A program made the translations under genes and the position numbers. Of a stretch of 64,000 nucleotides of DNA, positions 1-12,400 are shown in pieces. Numbering within the stretch: position 1 is the first letter of the stretch; each line of letters opens with the position of its first letter. The stretch is from positions 27,340,782 to 27,404,781 of the forward strand of contig NC_049979.1 in assembly GCF_000003815.2 (NCBI RefSeq), given 5' to 3'. A model generated the notes under the pieces. That model saw nothing but the letters and a program-made list of their open reading frames with translations, was not told the DNA's origin and made no database searches. The DNA comes from Branchiostoma floridae (Eukaryota > Chordata > Leptocardii > Amphioxiformes > Branchiostomatidae).

Positions 1-61
1 GAGACAGTGGATTTAGATAAGGAAATTTAATCTGATGGATGCTCTTGCGTTTCCTCAATAG

Positions 62-3000
62 ATGCAGAGATAGATGAACTTGAGCAGAGGGTGGCAGCCC
101 TGGAGAATAAAACCGAGAAGGCACCCTTGCCTTGCTCTGGAGGTAAGACATATGACTTATTCCTGAATTTATCCAATTCTTAAAGTACAAAGTTGTGCTC
201 CTTTTCTTGCTCCTATGATTAATGACATAACTAGATCCCCAAATAATATGATTTTTTACTTCCTCTGGAGTGAGTGGTTCAGGTACATTCCCCCCTCCAG
301 CCTTGGGGTGCCAGCTTAATATTACTTGTCTATAGTAAAGTGGTATATGTTTCATACACGGAGAATGTGTAAATTAGAAAATTATGAACATTACCATGCA
401 TAAATTATGTCAATGTTAAGTCATTTGCCAAAAATCTACTGAAGCTATAAATATTGAATGGAGGTATGAAGTCGCCGATTTAATTAAAATTTTGACTCTA
501 ATTCTAATTCTTAATTTTTAAGTTTACTATGCTATTTACAGATACATGTAATCTACCATCTAGCTGCACTGAAGTAGTAGAGAAAAGTGGGTTCAGCAAC
601 CAGGCATTCTACGTCATCGACCCTGATGGACCGGAGCAGGGGGTCCTGCCGATGGTTGTTCAGTGTGATATTCAGGGAGGAACAGGTTAGGATGTGCCGA
701 AGAGTGTTATATGGCGTAGTTATATCTAATAACAGGTTATGTCAACAACAGGGTCAAGTGTCCAGTGTAACTAGATTTAGATAGAAGAATATAACACAAA
801 AATGGCATTGGTTATATCGAATAAGAGCTGAATTCAGTCAGGTCTGATTTTAGAGATACACGTAGTAGCAATTGGCCTCGTCAATGATATAGGATTAAAG
901 CTTATTTATGCTGTACATCTTGGTGACAGTGTTTATTTTATTTGTTTTGATGATGGTTAACAGCTAATTACATGCATGTCATAGTCTAGATGTAAGTGAG
1001 CAAGCATTATAAGATGTTCCAGAGTACTGGAATAGCGGGACAATATTTGTTTTATGGTCACCATAAGCATGCTGCTCAGAAGAGAAAATCTGGCAAATAT
1101 TCTCACGTAGCGTTGAGACGTCAAACCTCAATGTTCATGAAGACTGGTCACAAGGTCAGTCAGTCTTATGTTCAAATACTTTTTAAAAGCATTTAAACAT
1201 CTAACTTTTTCTCTGACAATTTCAGCAATTACTCTGATTGGCCACAACAGCGAGGTACGGACACATGTGAGTGGGGTGGAGAGTCCTGGTACCCACTCCA
1301 AGGATGTTACTTACTGGAATAGCATGGAACAAGTGAGAGCTGTGGTGGACCAGTCATCTCTGTGCAAACAGCATATCAAAGTATGTTGCTTGCAGGACAG
1401 ATATGGCAAAAGCTAGTCCGAGACCCAATTCTGTAATCATGTAGTACCTGCTGAAGTGGAGATGGTGTAAGCAATCCAATTAGGAGCAGGTGAATTAAGG
1501 ATGCCATGTGCGTACATGTACAATGTATGTGTATATAAGTGTAAAGAACGCACGTACACGGCGCAGTTATGCATTTTGGAAGCAAGGGTGAAGTAAGCAG
1601 CAGNNNNNNNNNNNNNNNNNNNNNNNNNNNNNNNNNNNNNNNNNNNNNNNNNNNNNNNNNNNNNNNNNNNNNNNNNNNNNNNNNNNNNNNNNNNNNNNNN
1701 NNNNNNNNNNNNNNNNNTTAGCAATTACACAAATATGTATTTCCAGTACGAATGCCATGGTTCACACATCTGGAACTCTGCTGGCAGACCCTATGCCTGG
1801 TGGGTGACTTGGGATGGTCGCAAGGCTGACTACTGGGGAGGTGCCAGTCCTGGGAGTGGAAAATGTGCCTGTGGTCAAGCAGGTAATTATGAAGTCCCTA
1901 CCTACAATGTACCTACCTAGTGACAACTGCAACTACTGGAGTCCAAACAGCACACTCGTGGGAACTTATTTTTCCTAGTATATCATAGCCATGTGCATGT
2001 AACGTTACTTTCTTTATTCTAGGGTTACATTTTCAAACCATGTCCCGGGCGGACAGCAAAGAAATTTGGGAAAAAATTAAACAAGTGACTGTAGGTAACA
2101 CTTTGTGACGTAATTATGGTCTGTCAGTTGTGTTGTTTTCAGTGGTGTGTGACATAATGTAATTATCATTTATCAACAGTCATACTGTTACATTCCTCTG
2201 ATAACCATTGGCCCGCGGTATCAGATGTTGCCGTAAATTTACCATCGAGTTGTGATAATTATGATACTCAAAGTAGAACAAAATTTGTAAGGAATACCAG
2301 AAATAGGTCCACGATGTCAGCTGTTGTTGTTACACCACACATAATTCAACGAACATCTGTTCAATCACACCGCCGCATCAGTTATAACCGACGATATTGA
2401 CAGTCCCAAACATCGAATGAAGAAAAAGAACGAAATGAAACCCAAACGATCCAAATTACAGAGAATATAGCAGCGATTTGGGAAATATTACCTGCGGACG
2501 ACATGCAAAAGAAACGTTAAGACTTTATTTGACTGTGACACGACCCGTAAATATGCGATAAAAGTCCATCTATTCCAATATATGATATGCCGTAATATTG
2601 ACAAATAACGAAGGACACGAGACATAAAAAATTTACATGACTGCGACATGACAATATTAACAAGCCGATAATATTGACAGTTCCAAACATACAAACAAGA
2701 AACATACACACAAGAAACACAGAGCCAAAACGCATCAGCTCTTTATCAGAAATAAGGGGGGAAACATCAACCAATACCAAAACTGTACCAAACATGTCTC
2801 TTAAACGTACATATTGACGCCAAATATATAACAAAAATTCCCGTACAGACAAGCACAACATCAGTGTAACACAATTGGGAGCACGAAACAACAGCACGCA
2901 CAATAGATAACAGACAAGGTCCCCAAACGTGCACCGTATTAAAATTGTAAGGGATGCCCAAAACAGTTGGTAAACGACATGAGCTGTTGTCGTTACATCA

Positions 3001-3816
3001 CACATAATATGACATCTGTTCACATAACTCGCCCTATCTGCTTGGAGATAAGCTGGTTAACAAACGTCAAAACCACATTGCCTGTTCCACAATACCGAAA
3101 ATATAGGGGTGATTTCTGAAATAACATCGATTATAACAATTAACAGCTACTGCGGAAAAAAAGGAACGTGCATCATTTCACAACTGAGTACAGACAACAT
3201 GCTAAACCACATACGAATGCGGCAAACGGAACATAGAGATATAGGTGCAAACACTAAACACATAAACCATTCACAATACTTTGTCGACGGAGGTTACCCT
3301 CCAGTCACAAAGTAATAATGGCCAACAAAACACACGAAACATTTAATAACTGTAGACAAACACATTCATTTTCCATTTCCGCATCCCAGTTTAGAAAATT
3401 AATGTGACTGAGACATCATATATTTTTAAATATATGATGTCTCAGTCACATTAAAAGTTAAAAGTAACATCTTTGCGCTTACACAGACAGATCAATTGTT
3501 ATCAATTTGTTGGGCAAGACATTCTCTTTTTCCTTTCTTTTGTTTCACCTGAGTGCACATTTTGCAAAAACATGATACATGTACCAAGGAGGTTAAACAA
3601 AACCTTGTTATGACCTTACTCCATTGTCCAACAGGCACATGCTCTGGATCCACAGGTAGATGCAACTGTGATGCCAACGACTTAACATGGCGTGAGGATT
3701 CTGGTTTCCTGTCCCACAAGGAAGACCTGCCAGTCACCCAGCTCAGGTTTGGGGATACTGGTCATAGTGCTGAACAAGGTTATTACACCCTGGGGAAACT
3801 CATCTGCTACCCCTGA
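62..3816 (+). CDS. Fibrinogen-like (contactin-associated-protein type) domain protein, 3' part of gene
   Basis: Five exons are joined by GT-AG introns with matching phases: 62-142, 542-685, 1226-1380, 1747-1882 and 3635-3816 (stop TGA 3814-3816). The first exon encodes a short heptad-like stretch (IDELEQRVAALENK), probably a coiled coil. The rest reads as a fibrinogen-like domain of the CNTNAP/neurexin-IV kind: YVIDPDGPEQG, VQCDIQGG, RTHVSG-ESPG, SMEQVRAVVDQSSLC, WWVTWDGRKADYWGGASPG, CACG, CNCDAN, WREDSGF and LPVTQLRFGDT, ending at CYP-stop. In CNTNAP proteins this domain sits among laminin-G and EGF domains. Here the protein stops right after it, so this is a smaller, probably secreted or surface oligomer. 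The 5' end lies outside the window. A gap of Ns (1604-1717) falls in the third intron. The specific function is unknown; the domain family is fairly certain. Confidence 0.82.
1604..1717. other. Assembly gap (114 N)
   Basis: Run of N inside an intron of the fibrinogen-like gene. The flanking exons keep phase (1380 ends in phase 0 and 1747 starts in phase 0), so no coding exon needs to be missing here. Confidence 0.99.
2270..3030. repeat. Two diverged direct copies of an AT-rich block in an intron
   Basis: Within the last intron of the fibrinogen-like gene, a stretch near 2295-2380 (containing GTCAGCTGTTGTTG and TACACCACACATAAT) is repeated in diverged form near 2955-3030 (GAGCTGTTGTCGTTACATC). 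Related pieces (ATATTGACAGTYCCAAACAT) recur near 2394 and 2671. It is probably a degraded transposon. The open minus-strand frame across 2517-3023 has no recognisable domain. Confidence 0.45.
3399..3454. repeat. Perfect 27-bp inverted repeat (hairpin)
   Basis: Left arm 3399-3425 and right arm 3428-3454 are exact reverse complements separated by 2 bases. The arms start TTAATGTGACTGAGACATC. It lies in the last intron of the fibrinogen-like gene, about 180 bp before the terminal exon. Confidence 0.95.
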
Positions 3817-4830
3817 GTACGGCAGTGAATGATGAAGAAATAAGTCAAAGCCGCAGTGTTCACTTAAACATCTTAGCACCTAAAAGTGCAGTGCCGGATA
3901 TATGTCAATTCGTTGCATATTTCATCACATTCTATGTTTCACCATGCTAATCAAACTATAATGACAAGATAACCAACCTATTTCTTTTTTTAAGTCTGAT
4001 TAGGAATTATACTGTCAGTTAATGATGTAAGGTCTGAGGTTTCAAATTGTTAATGTTTCTGTTCTGTTGTATTTCAATTTAGACATGTATCTAATATAGT
4101 TAACACTTTAGAAAAATGTTTTGATTTTGGCAATTTGTTGGTACATTTAATTTAGTTCCTCACCTGCCTATTGTTTTCCTTCAACTACTCCAAAAAAACT
4201 CCTATCAATTGTTGCGCATGAAGTAGTAACACATGTTACAAGAAATCTCAAGATATATTGTTTACCTAGAACCAAGCACCTCAGACAAAAACATGCAAGG
4301 ACAATTGTACTTGGAGTTTAACATACTTAGTTACATGTTTTTCAATTTTGGTGTACTGTAACTACTAGAAATTTGCAACACATTTAACGCTGGAAATTCT
4401 TTTTAGCTTAACACAACTTAACTATTTTGATCATGATTAATATTCATGCTTAATACGAAGTCATAAACCAAAGATGTATTTGTAACGTAACTTAAAGGTT
4501 CTTTTGTTGTAGGATGTTCACTTCTTCGGCTCTGCTTCAAACTTAATGCAATGGACAAGCTGGAAATTAAGTGTGGTTTAAATTGCTATGGTGAATAAAA
4601 TTGATAATGTCTTTAACATTTGTCTAACTACTTCTCTTTAGTGTCCTGACTGAGTCTTTCGACACAGTGAAAACTGTATACACAATATGGTTAAAACTAT
4701 TTTGTGTGATGTTGCAAACCATACTGTCTGGAGCTGCTGATTCACTGCAAATCACGCAGTTGAGGCCTAGCGTACATTTGTACCTCCATACTGTATCAGC
4801 CATACTGATCTACATCATTCACCCAGATGG
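3817..4830. other. 3' UTR and intergenic, no further gene seen
   Basis: The stop of the fibrinogen-like gene is followed by AT-rich sequence with no open frame of recognisable content. AATAAA occurs at 4594-4599 and could be a poly(A) signal, which is an inference only. Confidence 0.4.
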
Positions 4831-4954
4831 AAGACCTGGCAAAAGGGTATGTCACCCCATAAGGGGCGGTACAACCCCGTTTTGAGTAAGCACATCCACC
4901 GATGATGATGATAATTCAAATACTGGATTCGGACTTTGGACTTGCTCGTTATAA

Positions 4955-5190
4955 TTTTTTGTTAAAGGACACAAAATTTCTGCAACCTCTGGCACATTTC
5001 GCATTGAAATATATGTTTTTTTCAGGTGGGTATAACATAAATTAAATACAACATGGTACATGTTGGTATATTCTGCATAACCTTCAGTCCCAACCCTACT
5101 TTGGGTAGGATCACCCTCTGGCCTACAGGCGACCCTACATACCATGTTATACCTTGGGTGATACGGAATACACCATGTCTTATTCTATAC
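4955..5190 (+). repeat. Dispersed repeat family A, copy 1
   Basis: Contains the shared blocks TTTTTTGTTAAAGGACACAA, GGCACATTTCGCATT, CAGTCCCAACCCT, and CTTGGGTGATACGGAATACA followed by TATTCTATA. Related copies lie near 9182-9310 (partial), 23385-23612 and 62020-62163. Family not identified. Confidence 0.7.
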
Positions 5191-5199
5191 ATACAAAAG

Positions 5200-6476
5200 A
5201 TTCAGACTGGGATCTCAAAGAAAAGCAATAAACTAGTTAAAGAGCAGTTGCATCTTAGAGCTTTATTTCAAGTATAAAAAGTTCATAAATCATCTTACGC
5301 AAGAGTGTGATCTTTTTTCTTTAATGTTTTGTTGACCATGTATGATAAAACTGCATCATCATATTTTCTCTTGCAGATGTATGCACTTTACAGAGCATAC
5401 AACCCTGAAGTACTAGCTATTCATCTTTCATGTCTAGCAAGATGCTAAAAACTGCATGAACATGTTTTCAGTTGCAGATATATATACAACTTTACATAGT
5501 ATACATCTCTGAAGTACTAGTTATTTAGAACAGCATGATCTTTTCATCAGAAGGCAAGTCATAGCCAGCAAATAGTGGTCCATATGCAATGAAATCTACA
5601 ATCATGTTGGCTCACCAGAGCTGTTGGAGATGCCTACATTAGTTCCACATTTTCTCGTACCCAAGTCAAAGATTAAAACATTGCCGTGCCCTTTAGTCAA
5701 GCCATATGCATAGTCTTCCGCATACAAAACAGCTGGAATGTTTCAGCTTGATAGAATGACAAAGAAGAACATATTGTTGTAAACATGACACCAGTAAACA
5801 ATTAACAGAGACATGATACACATCGACTTAAAAGACGTGACCATCCAACAACTAACAGCTTCTGTGTCAAAAGCTTGGATCAGAAAGGCATAGGCATAAA
5901 AGTTTCCATGGCCAAGGATGGGAGGGTATTCATGGCCCTAATGGCACTAGCAATGACCGCCAGGGTTCTCGCCATATCACCGTGATTTGTGTTCCCTATG
6001 CTGTGATGTGTATCCCCTACACTGTGATTTGGACCCAAACACTGTTACAACCAGCATTGAGAGCCTTTCTGTTGTTTTGTTACAAACTTTTAAATTAAGA
6101 TAAAATACGGTGGCTTTACCTTTGGTATTTCATCAAATTTGGCCTTCAACATGCTGGGAATAGTGTTTCTGAGGGCTATGCATTTTAGAGAACTTTTTAG
6201 AGAGAGGAGGCCCCCATACAATGTTCACAACTGGGCCCCTTGCAATGTGACTTTGCCACACTTAGATTCCCAAAAAATCATGGTTAGATCTCTGACCACA
6301 TTGCAGGAAGAATAGTATTGGATCACTACATCCTTTCATACTGTGGTGATTTGAGTAGGAAGTTGGCAAAACGTTTATCTTCTTGGCAATACAGGACTGT
6401 CCAAGTTGCTTGAAAAATCCACAATGGACTATCCTGAATCCTAGCAGTGTTGCAAAGTCTCTTGTGTGTTTACTGG
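5200..6476. other. Convergent intergenic region, probable RFWD3 3' UTR
   Basis: No coding feature recognised. The RFWD3 stop is at 6477-6479, so its 3' UTR extends from here toward lower coordinates. A minus-strand AATAAA (TTTATT at 5262-5267) is one candidate poly(A) signal. The end of the transcript cannot be fixed from sequence alone. Confidence 0.3.
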
Positions 6477-9400
6477 TTATGTCCATGAGTATATCCTGAG
6501 TAGCTTGTCTGTGAGCACACCCAGCTGATGCTTGTTGTTGATGGAGAACGGACAGACGTCCAGCACAGGGCTGTCTGTAGGGATTCTCTGCAGCAGGGCA
6601 GCTGTGCTGGCACTCCACAGCTGTGCCTGGACAGCAGAAAAAAAGGGTCAGCCCAGTGGTTGAATGTGAGAGGTACTATATCTGGTTAGACCAATGGTTG
6701 GAGCCATACTATATCTGGTTATTAAGTAGATCAATTGTTGGCTTCACCCAAAGTGATCCAACAAATGCAGTTGAACAAAATTTTCTATATCAACAAAAAT
6801 GAGGACAATATGTTGAAAAACAATTCTACAAGATTTTTGTCACTCAGAATGGAAATATCATGTCACTTGCTGCTGCAAGCAGGGTGATGGAAAAAGGATA
6901 AGGAATAGCACGTTTTTCCTAGGGTCGGTCAGGTAACCAGGAACACAACTTTTATTTCATAGACCACACCAATTTTATTTGTTGCTTCTTGGATTCAACT
7001 GTCCATTTTCTTTTCTTGAAAATTAAGTCCCTAAAAATATAATAACAGGTTTTGCCATTCAGAGCCAGATACACATAATTTCAGTCTACGATACCTTCCA
7101 TTAAGAACATTAGTAACAAATCAAAGGAAGGGTTAATTGCATCAAATCTGCCATTAAACTCCTCAGGCTATTATTTTGTGTGTGTGTTATCTAAGCTGCA
7201 TATCTTTACCTCGTACATTTTGAAAGAATTTATTTTAATTTTTTTTCAACCTGTCGGCCCAACTTTTTTCTAAAAATCAGAGAAGAAACAAATAAATTTG
7301 GTGTGGCCTTAGGCCTAATGATGCAGGACTCACAGATGTGGTGGCCTCGTCCCCCGCACACACCAGGATCTGTCCGGGGTCCCCGGGGCTGGGGAACAGT
7401 GCCGACCGCGTCAGCAACTTCTGCGTAGAGCCGCCGTAGAACGTCTGCACCACGTGACACGAGCACTGATTCCGCCCATCCTCACCAACCAATCGGCTCT
7501 CAAGCTCGCACAGCTGCAGTGTGGGAGGGAGGGTGAGCAAATATTCCATGTGCTCTTACTATAATTTGTAATATCAGTGTCCTATTGTACATTTGTAATT
7601 GTAGGCTGGTCAGATCTACAGGAACTGAGCATCTGAAAAAGTTCTAAGGGTATGCTCATCTTCAAATCAATTCAAGAAATTGAAATATTTCAATCTCAAG
7701 AGAATATATGTCTTTAACTTTGTGCCAAATATCAATTTATTTGATTAAAAACATGAGCCTGTTATAAAACCACTTGCATTACTTTTTTTATTCACCCTCA
7801 TATTATGACAGGTAGCCAGTTATGATGCAAGTGTCTTAAAGAGCTTGATGAAAATCATACATAAGCCTAATATAGTATATACAATGTACCATAATCTTCC
7901 CTTGCTCTAGACTTAAATAATAGACAGCCTACTCGGCTGGTTTCCTCACCAGATGTCTGGTTGAGTTGTGGTTTTTGTCCGGTCTGAAGGAAGCCAGGCA
8001 GTGTCGGGTGGTGTGTTCAAACTTCAGACTTGTACAGCTACCTGGACACAGAAAGACACACAGTCAGGTATCTATGGTGAGGTCTTACCTTCCATGTGTA
8101 ATGGGTGAGGTCTGTAGGGTGAAGCCTTACCTTCCATAGACAATGGGTGAGGTCTTACCTTCCATAGGTAAAAGGTGAGGTCTGTAGTAGTGTAGGGTGA
8201 AGTAGGTCTGTACTAACCTTCCATGGGTGCAGGGTGAGGTCTTACCTTCCATGGGTGCAGGGTGAGGTCTTACCTTCCATAATTTAAGGGTAAGGTCTGT
8301 ACTTACCTTCCATAGATAGGTAGGGTCAGAGGTCTGTATTGGTTATTGGTTATTGGGTGGACTACTCTCCCTTCGCAACCAGGGGCTGACTTGCGAGGAG
8401 CTTACAATAGGCGGGGCTAAATTGTGATCAGAAGTGGCTGTCATTCAGCGCTACCAGTAACCCAGGCGACCTAAATACGACTGTCGTAAGCGTCTAGAGC
8501 GGCTGCCATTTGGGGCTAACTCAGGTGACCTCAATACTACTGTATATATTAAGTAATTAAACAGCAATTGCCCCAGGTGTAGCCATAGGACTCCACTGGA
8601 AGTGATAGGCAAAGGGTGAGGTCTTACCTTCCATGGGTAAAGGGTGAGGTTTGTACTCACCTTCCATGGGTAAAGGGTGAGGTCTGTACTCACCTTCCAT
8701 GGGTAAAGGGTGAGGTTTGTAGTCTGTGGAAGTTTTCTCCCAGAAGCAGCCCCCCTGCAGAGTCCCTAGCAGCAGACCCCCACACCTGGTAGTAATGCAA
8801 AATGGGACATTATTCAGGAGATCTATCCCACTGTTGGTTTGGAACTTGGGGTGATACAAAATAGATAAAGCGAGCGGTATTCTCTTTCTATATCATTGTA
8901 GGACCATTTATGGCCATATTTATATTCAATATCAGTGTTTCTACCGGTCCATATTTTACAGTACTGCCTTGGGCTCCATATTTGAACTCGCTAGCATGTG
9001 CCACTGTACAAAATTTGAATAGCTGTTCTAAAACCAAACTGGCAGTGTCAGTTCTTTTGTTCAAATTGACCAATTAAATTCTTCAAGCAAAATGCTTTAA
9101 CATTTTGCTCTTCTTTTTGCATTAAACTTGATTTTTCCAGGGAAGGTAGCTTTAATAGTATCCAGTGCATCATGATACAAAAAAAATACAGCACGGGTAT
9201 TCCGTATTACTCTTGGTCTGGCCCTCTTGCGGGTCTCCGGGCGATTCGACCCACAGTCTGGCCATACCTCAAGCAATACCAAATACTTTGTGTTGTATTC
9301 TATATGTACTGTTCAATATTGTACTCTAATGCTAAAAAAAAACCCTCCACACTCTGGAGATAACAAAGCTCTCGGCCTGTCCCACCTGAGAGAGGATTCA

Positions 9401-12400
9401 GGATCCCTGGGTACGTAGCTCATGGCGACGATGGGACACCTGGCCCTGGGGGGCGCCAGCTCCTCCACGTGCTTGGTGGTGTCGCGCTGATCGAACACGA
9501 GCACGCTCCCGTTCTGCAGCCCGGCGTACACGTAGTTGTTGTCCTCCTGGTTCCAGCAGCACGCCCACACGGGGAACGGGGTCTGGTACCTGTGGGAGGG
9601 GGGCAGGGGACAGTTTTAGAAGGGCAGACACCACAGTTAGACCTGTCCATAGGAAAACATGTTAAAATACAAAAGTACACCGAAATGATGCTTCATAAAA
9701 GTTCTTACCCCAATTTCAAACTCAAAAATTCATCTCTAAGTAACAAAAAGTCACAAGGGTCTTTATAACCATTCAAAGAAAACTCTGAGCAAAGCTTGCT
9801 CTATGGAGAAAAAAACTCACATTTGTCCCCAAATTTCTCCTGATTCAACGTGAAGGACCAAAAACATCAAAGCCCTTCCAGTGCTTCCACATGTCAAATA
9901 AATCATGCATTGAAAAATGTTTAACCGAAATGGAAGAGTTTACACTCTACCTGTTCCTTTTAACTCAAAATGTCTAGAGATTGGGCCACAATTTTCAAGA
10001 AAAGGGAGGATTTCCATTGGGCATTCCATTCAATTTGGCACTATACTTGTATTCCCATTTTGTGTCCTCTACTGCGCAACTGTGATGTCTGCCCTTAACA
10101 CTAGCCCACCGAGTCAATCATGACATTGATCAATATATAATTCTGAAATGAGCCCATACTGTAACTGTTACAACTAATATCCTGTGGCTGGCACATTTCC
10201 TAACATATCAGAAGGGAAAGGTGCAACAAGAAACTTACGTTTGTACCACCGTGTTGCTCATAAGGCTGGTTATCTTCAGAGTTTTGTCGACAGAGGCGGT
10301 CAGCATCAGGCCGTCCACCCTCCCACTGAAGCAGATATCCCTGATGGCCTTACTGTGGACTGAGACGTACTGGACGCTACGCAGGTCCATGGCACTAATC
10401 TGTGGGAACAGGGTCACACATAACATTTGAAACTATTACAGTCTAATTATGGAAAACTTGGATAAGTTCTTTTTGGGAAGACAACAACATTATCTGACCG
10501 TCATAAAGTTATATGATGATGTTATTGGTATCAATAACTAAAGAGAATCTTTTTCTTCTATAGAAAGATACAAAGAAAAAATGTTGTGTTTCCTGTTTCA
10601 GTCCTAAAAAAATTAGGGTCAGTAGGTAGGGATTATCATCTTTTCTTTAAGTCTTTGATTTAAACTCTAGTGAATACAAAACAGTTTAACACAGAAAGAC
10701 TGACATGCATGAGAGCACCTATATTTTCAATGTCAAACTTCAACTTTGTGCATAATGCTTACAAGTCTGTGGATACAATCATCCATTAGATAGGACAAGC
10801 AAGGTTTTTTTTTACTTGTAATGAATAGGAAGCAGGCTGAATAAAAATTCTAACTGGAAACTATGTGATTCTACTGCCCACCCCTGCAAAAAAAGTCTGG
10901 GGTTGACATTTTTTTGGACAAAATTTTTTCCCTAGGCCTTGCATCTACATGATTACACACATACCTTTTTCACTCCGAAGCCAGGGAACAGCTGGTTAGG
11001 GGAAGGTTGTGACACCACGAGGGTCCCATGTTGGGCATCATAACCCAACAGTCGGCTCTCTCCCTTCTGGAATGGTCAACAAAGAGGATGTGAAGTGGCT
11101 AGCTTGGTAACGTGCCACTGAAGATAATTCAAGTGCTTCAATTCTGTATATAGGAAGGCCATGTTGATTTGATATGGATGACATCCGCTTGCAGAATATT
11201 GGAAACGGATGCTTATGTCATAGAATGCCGAAGTCAATTCAAAAGTCAAAGAGGAAGACGGGAAAGAACAAAAATGTTTGGTACAATTTTGACATGTGAC
11301 ATACTCAATTTTCATCCGTCTCCAATCAAACATTTTTCGTAAATTGTACAAGGCTGCTGCAAAGTGAGCAAAAAGGGAAACTAATGTCATAAGATGCCAG
11401 AGTCACTTACAAAGAGATGTTGAAGAAAAAAATGAGGACTTTATCGTGGGTTTCCTTGTTTGTTCAAACTCCCTGACCACTTAGATTTTAAAGTGATGGC
11501 AATTCTTTTTGACAAACTTTCTTTCCCACACTTGTTTTCGGGTTCCAAGAGGACATAGTCCATATAATCGAATCAATATCATGGCCTCAAGATGACAAAG
11601 GAAAGAAAAACAGTGAGAATATCAAAGGTACCAAAGGTATGGAGCTGTCAAATTTGTAGAGACTTCTTTGCTGACTGCTGCTGGCCTGGCTACAGGATGG
11701 CTGGGAAAGGTTCGTACCAGAAGCACTGCTGGAGACACAACATGACGAAGTAAGTGTCATTCACTAGAAGATCAGGAAATGTCTGAGAAAGGTAAAAGTT
11801 ACACTGATACATTTTTCAAAATGTCCCCAATAATGTCCTTTTTAGGTTGTATAATGTCTTTGCAATGACGCTTTTTGGGGAGGACTTGCTAATTGTCTCA
11901 TCGTTCTGAAAATGTCTCTCAAATGTCTGTGTGTGACCTCTGACCTCACCCGTGCCTGTATGTATGACCCCTGACCTGGCCAATAACTGTGATCTCTGAC
12001 CTGGCCAGTGCCTGTATGACCTCTGACCTGGTCAGTGTCTGTGTGAGTCTCCTGACATGGCCAGAGCTTGCATGCGACCCCTGACCTTAACAATGGCTGT
12101 GTGTGACCTCTGACCTGGCCAGTGCCTATAGCTGACCTCTGACCAGGCCAATGCCTCTATGTGACCCCTGATCTGGCCAGTGCTTATGTGTGCCTCCTGA
12201 CCTGGCCAATGCCTATGCATAACCTCTGACCTGGCCAGTGACTCAGTGCTCCGTGTGTGTGTATGTGTGTGTGCGTGTGTGACCTCTGACCTGGCCAGTG
12301 ACTAAGTGCTCTGTGTGTGTGACCTCTGACCTGGCCAGTGCTTGTGTGTGACCTCTGACCTGGCCAGTGACTAAGTGCTCTCTGTGTGTGACCTCTGACC

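Noticed and set aside
2517-3023. 168-residue open frame on the minus strand in an intron of the fibrinogen-like gene
   Set aside because: No recognisable domain, odd composition (Cys, Val, Leu rich) and it overlaps diverged repeats; most likely chance or a transposon remnant.
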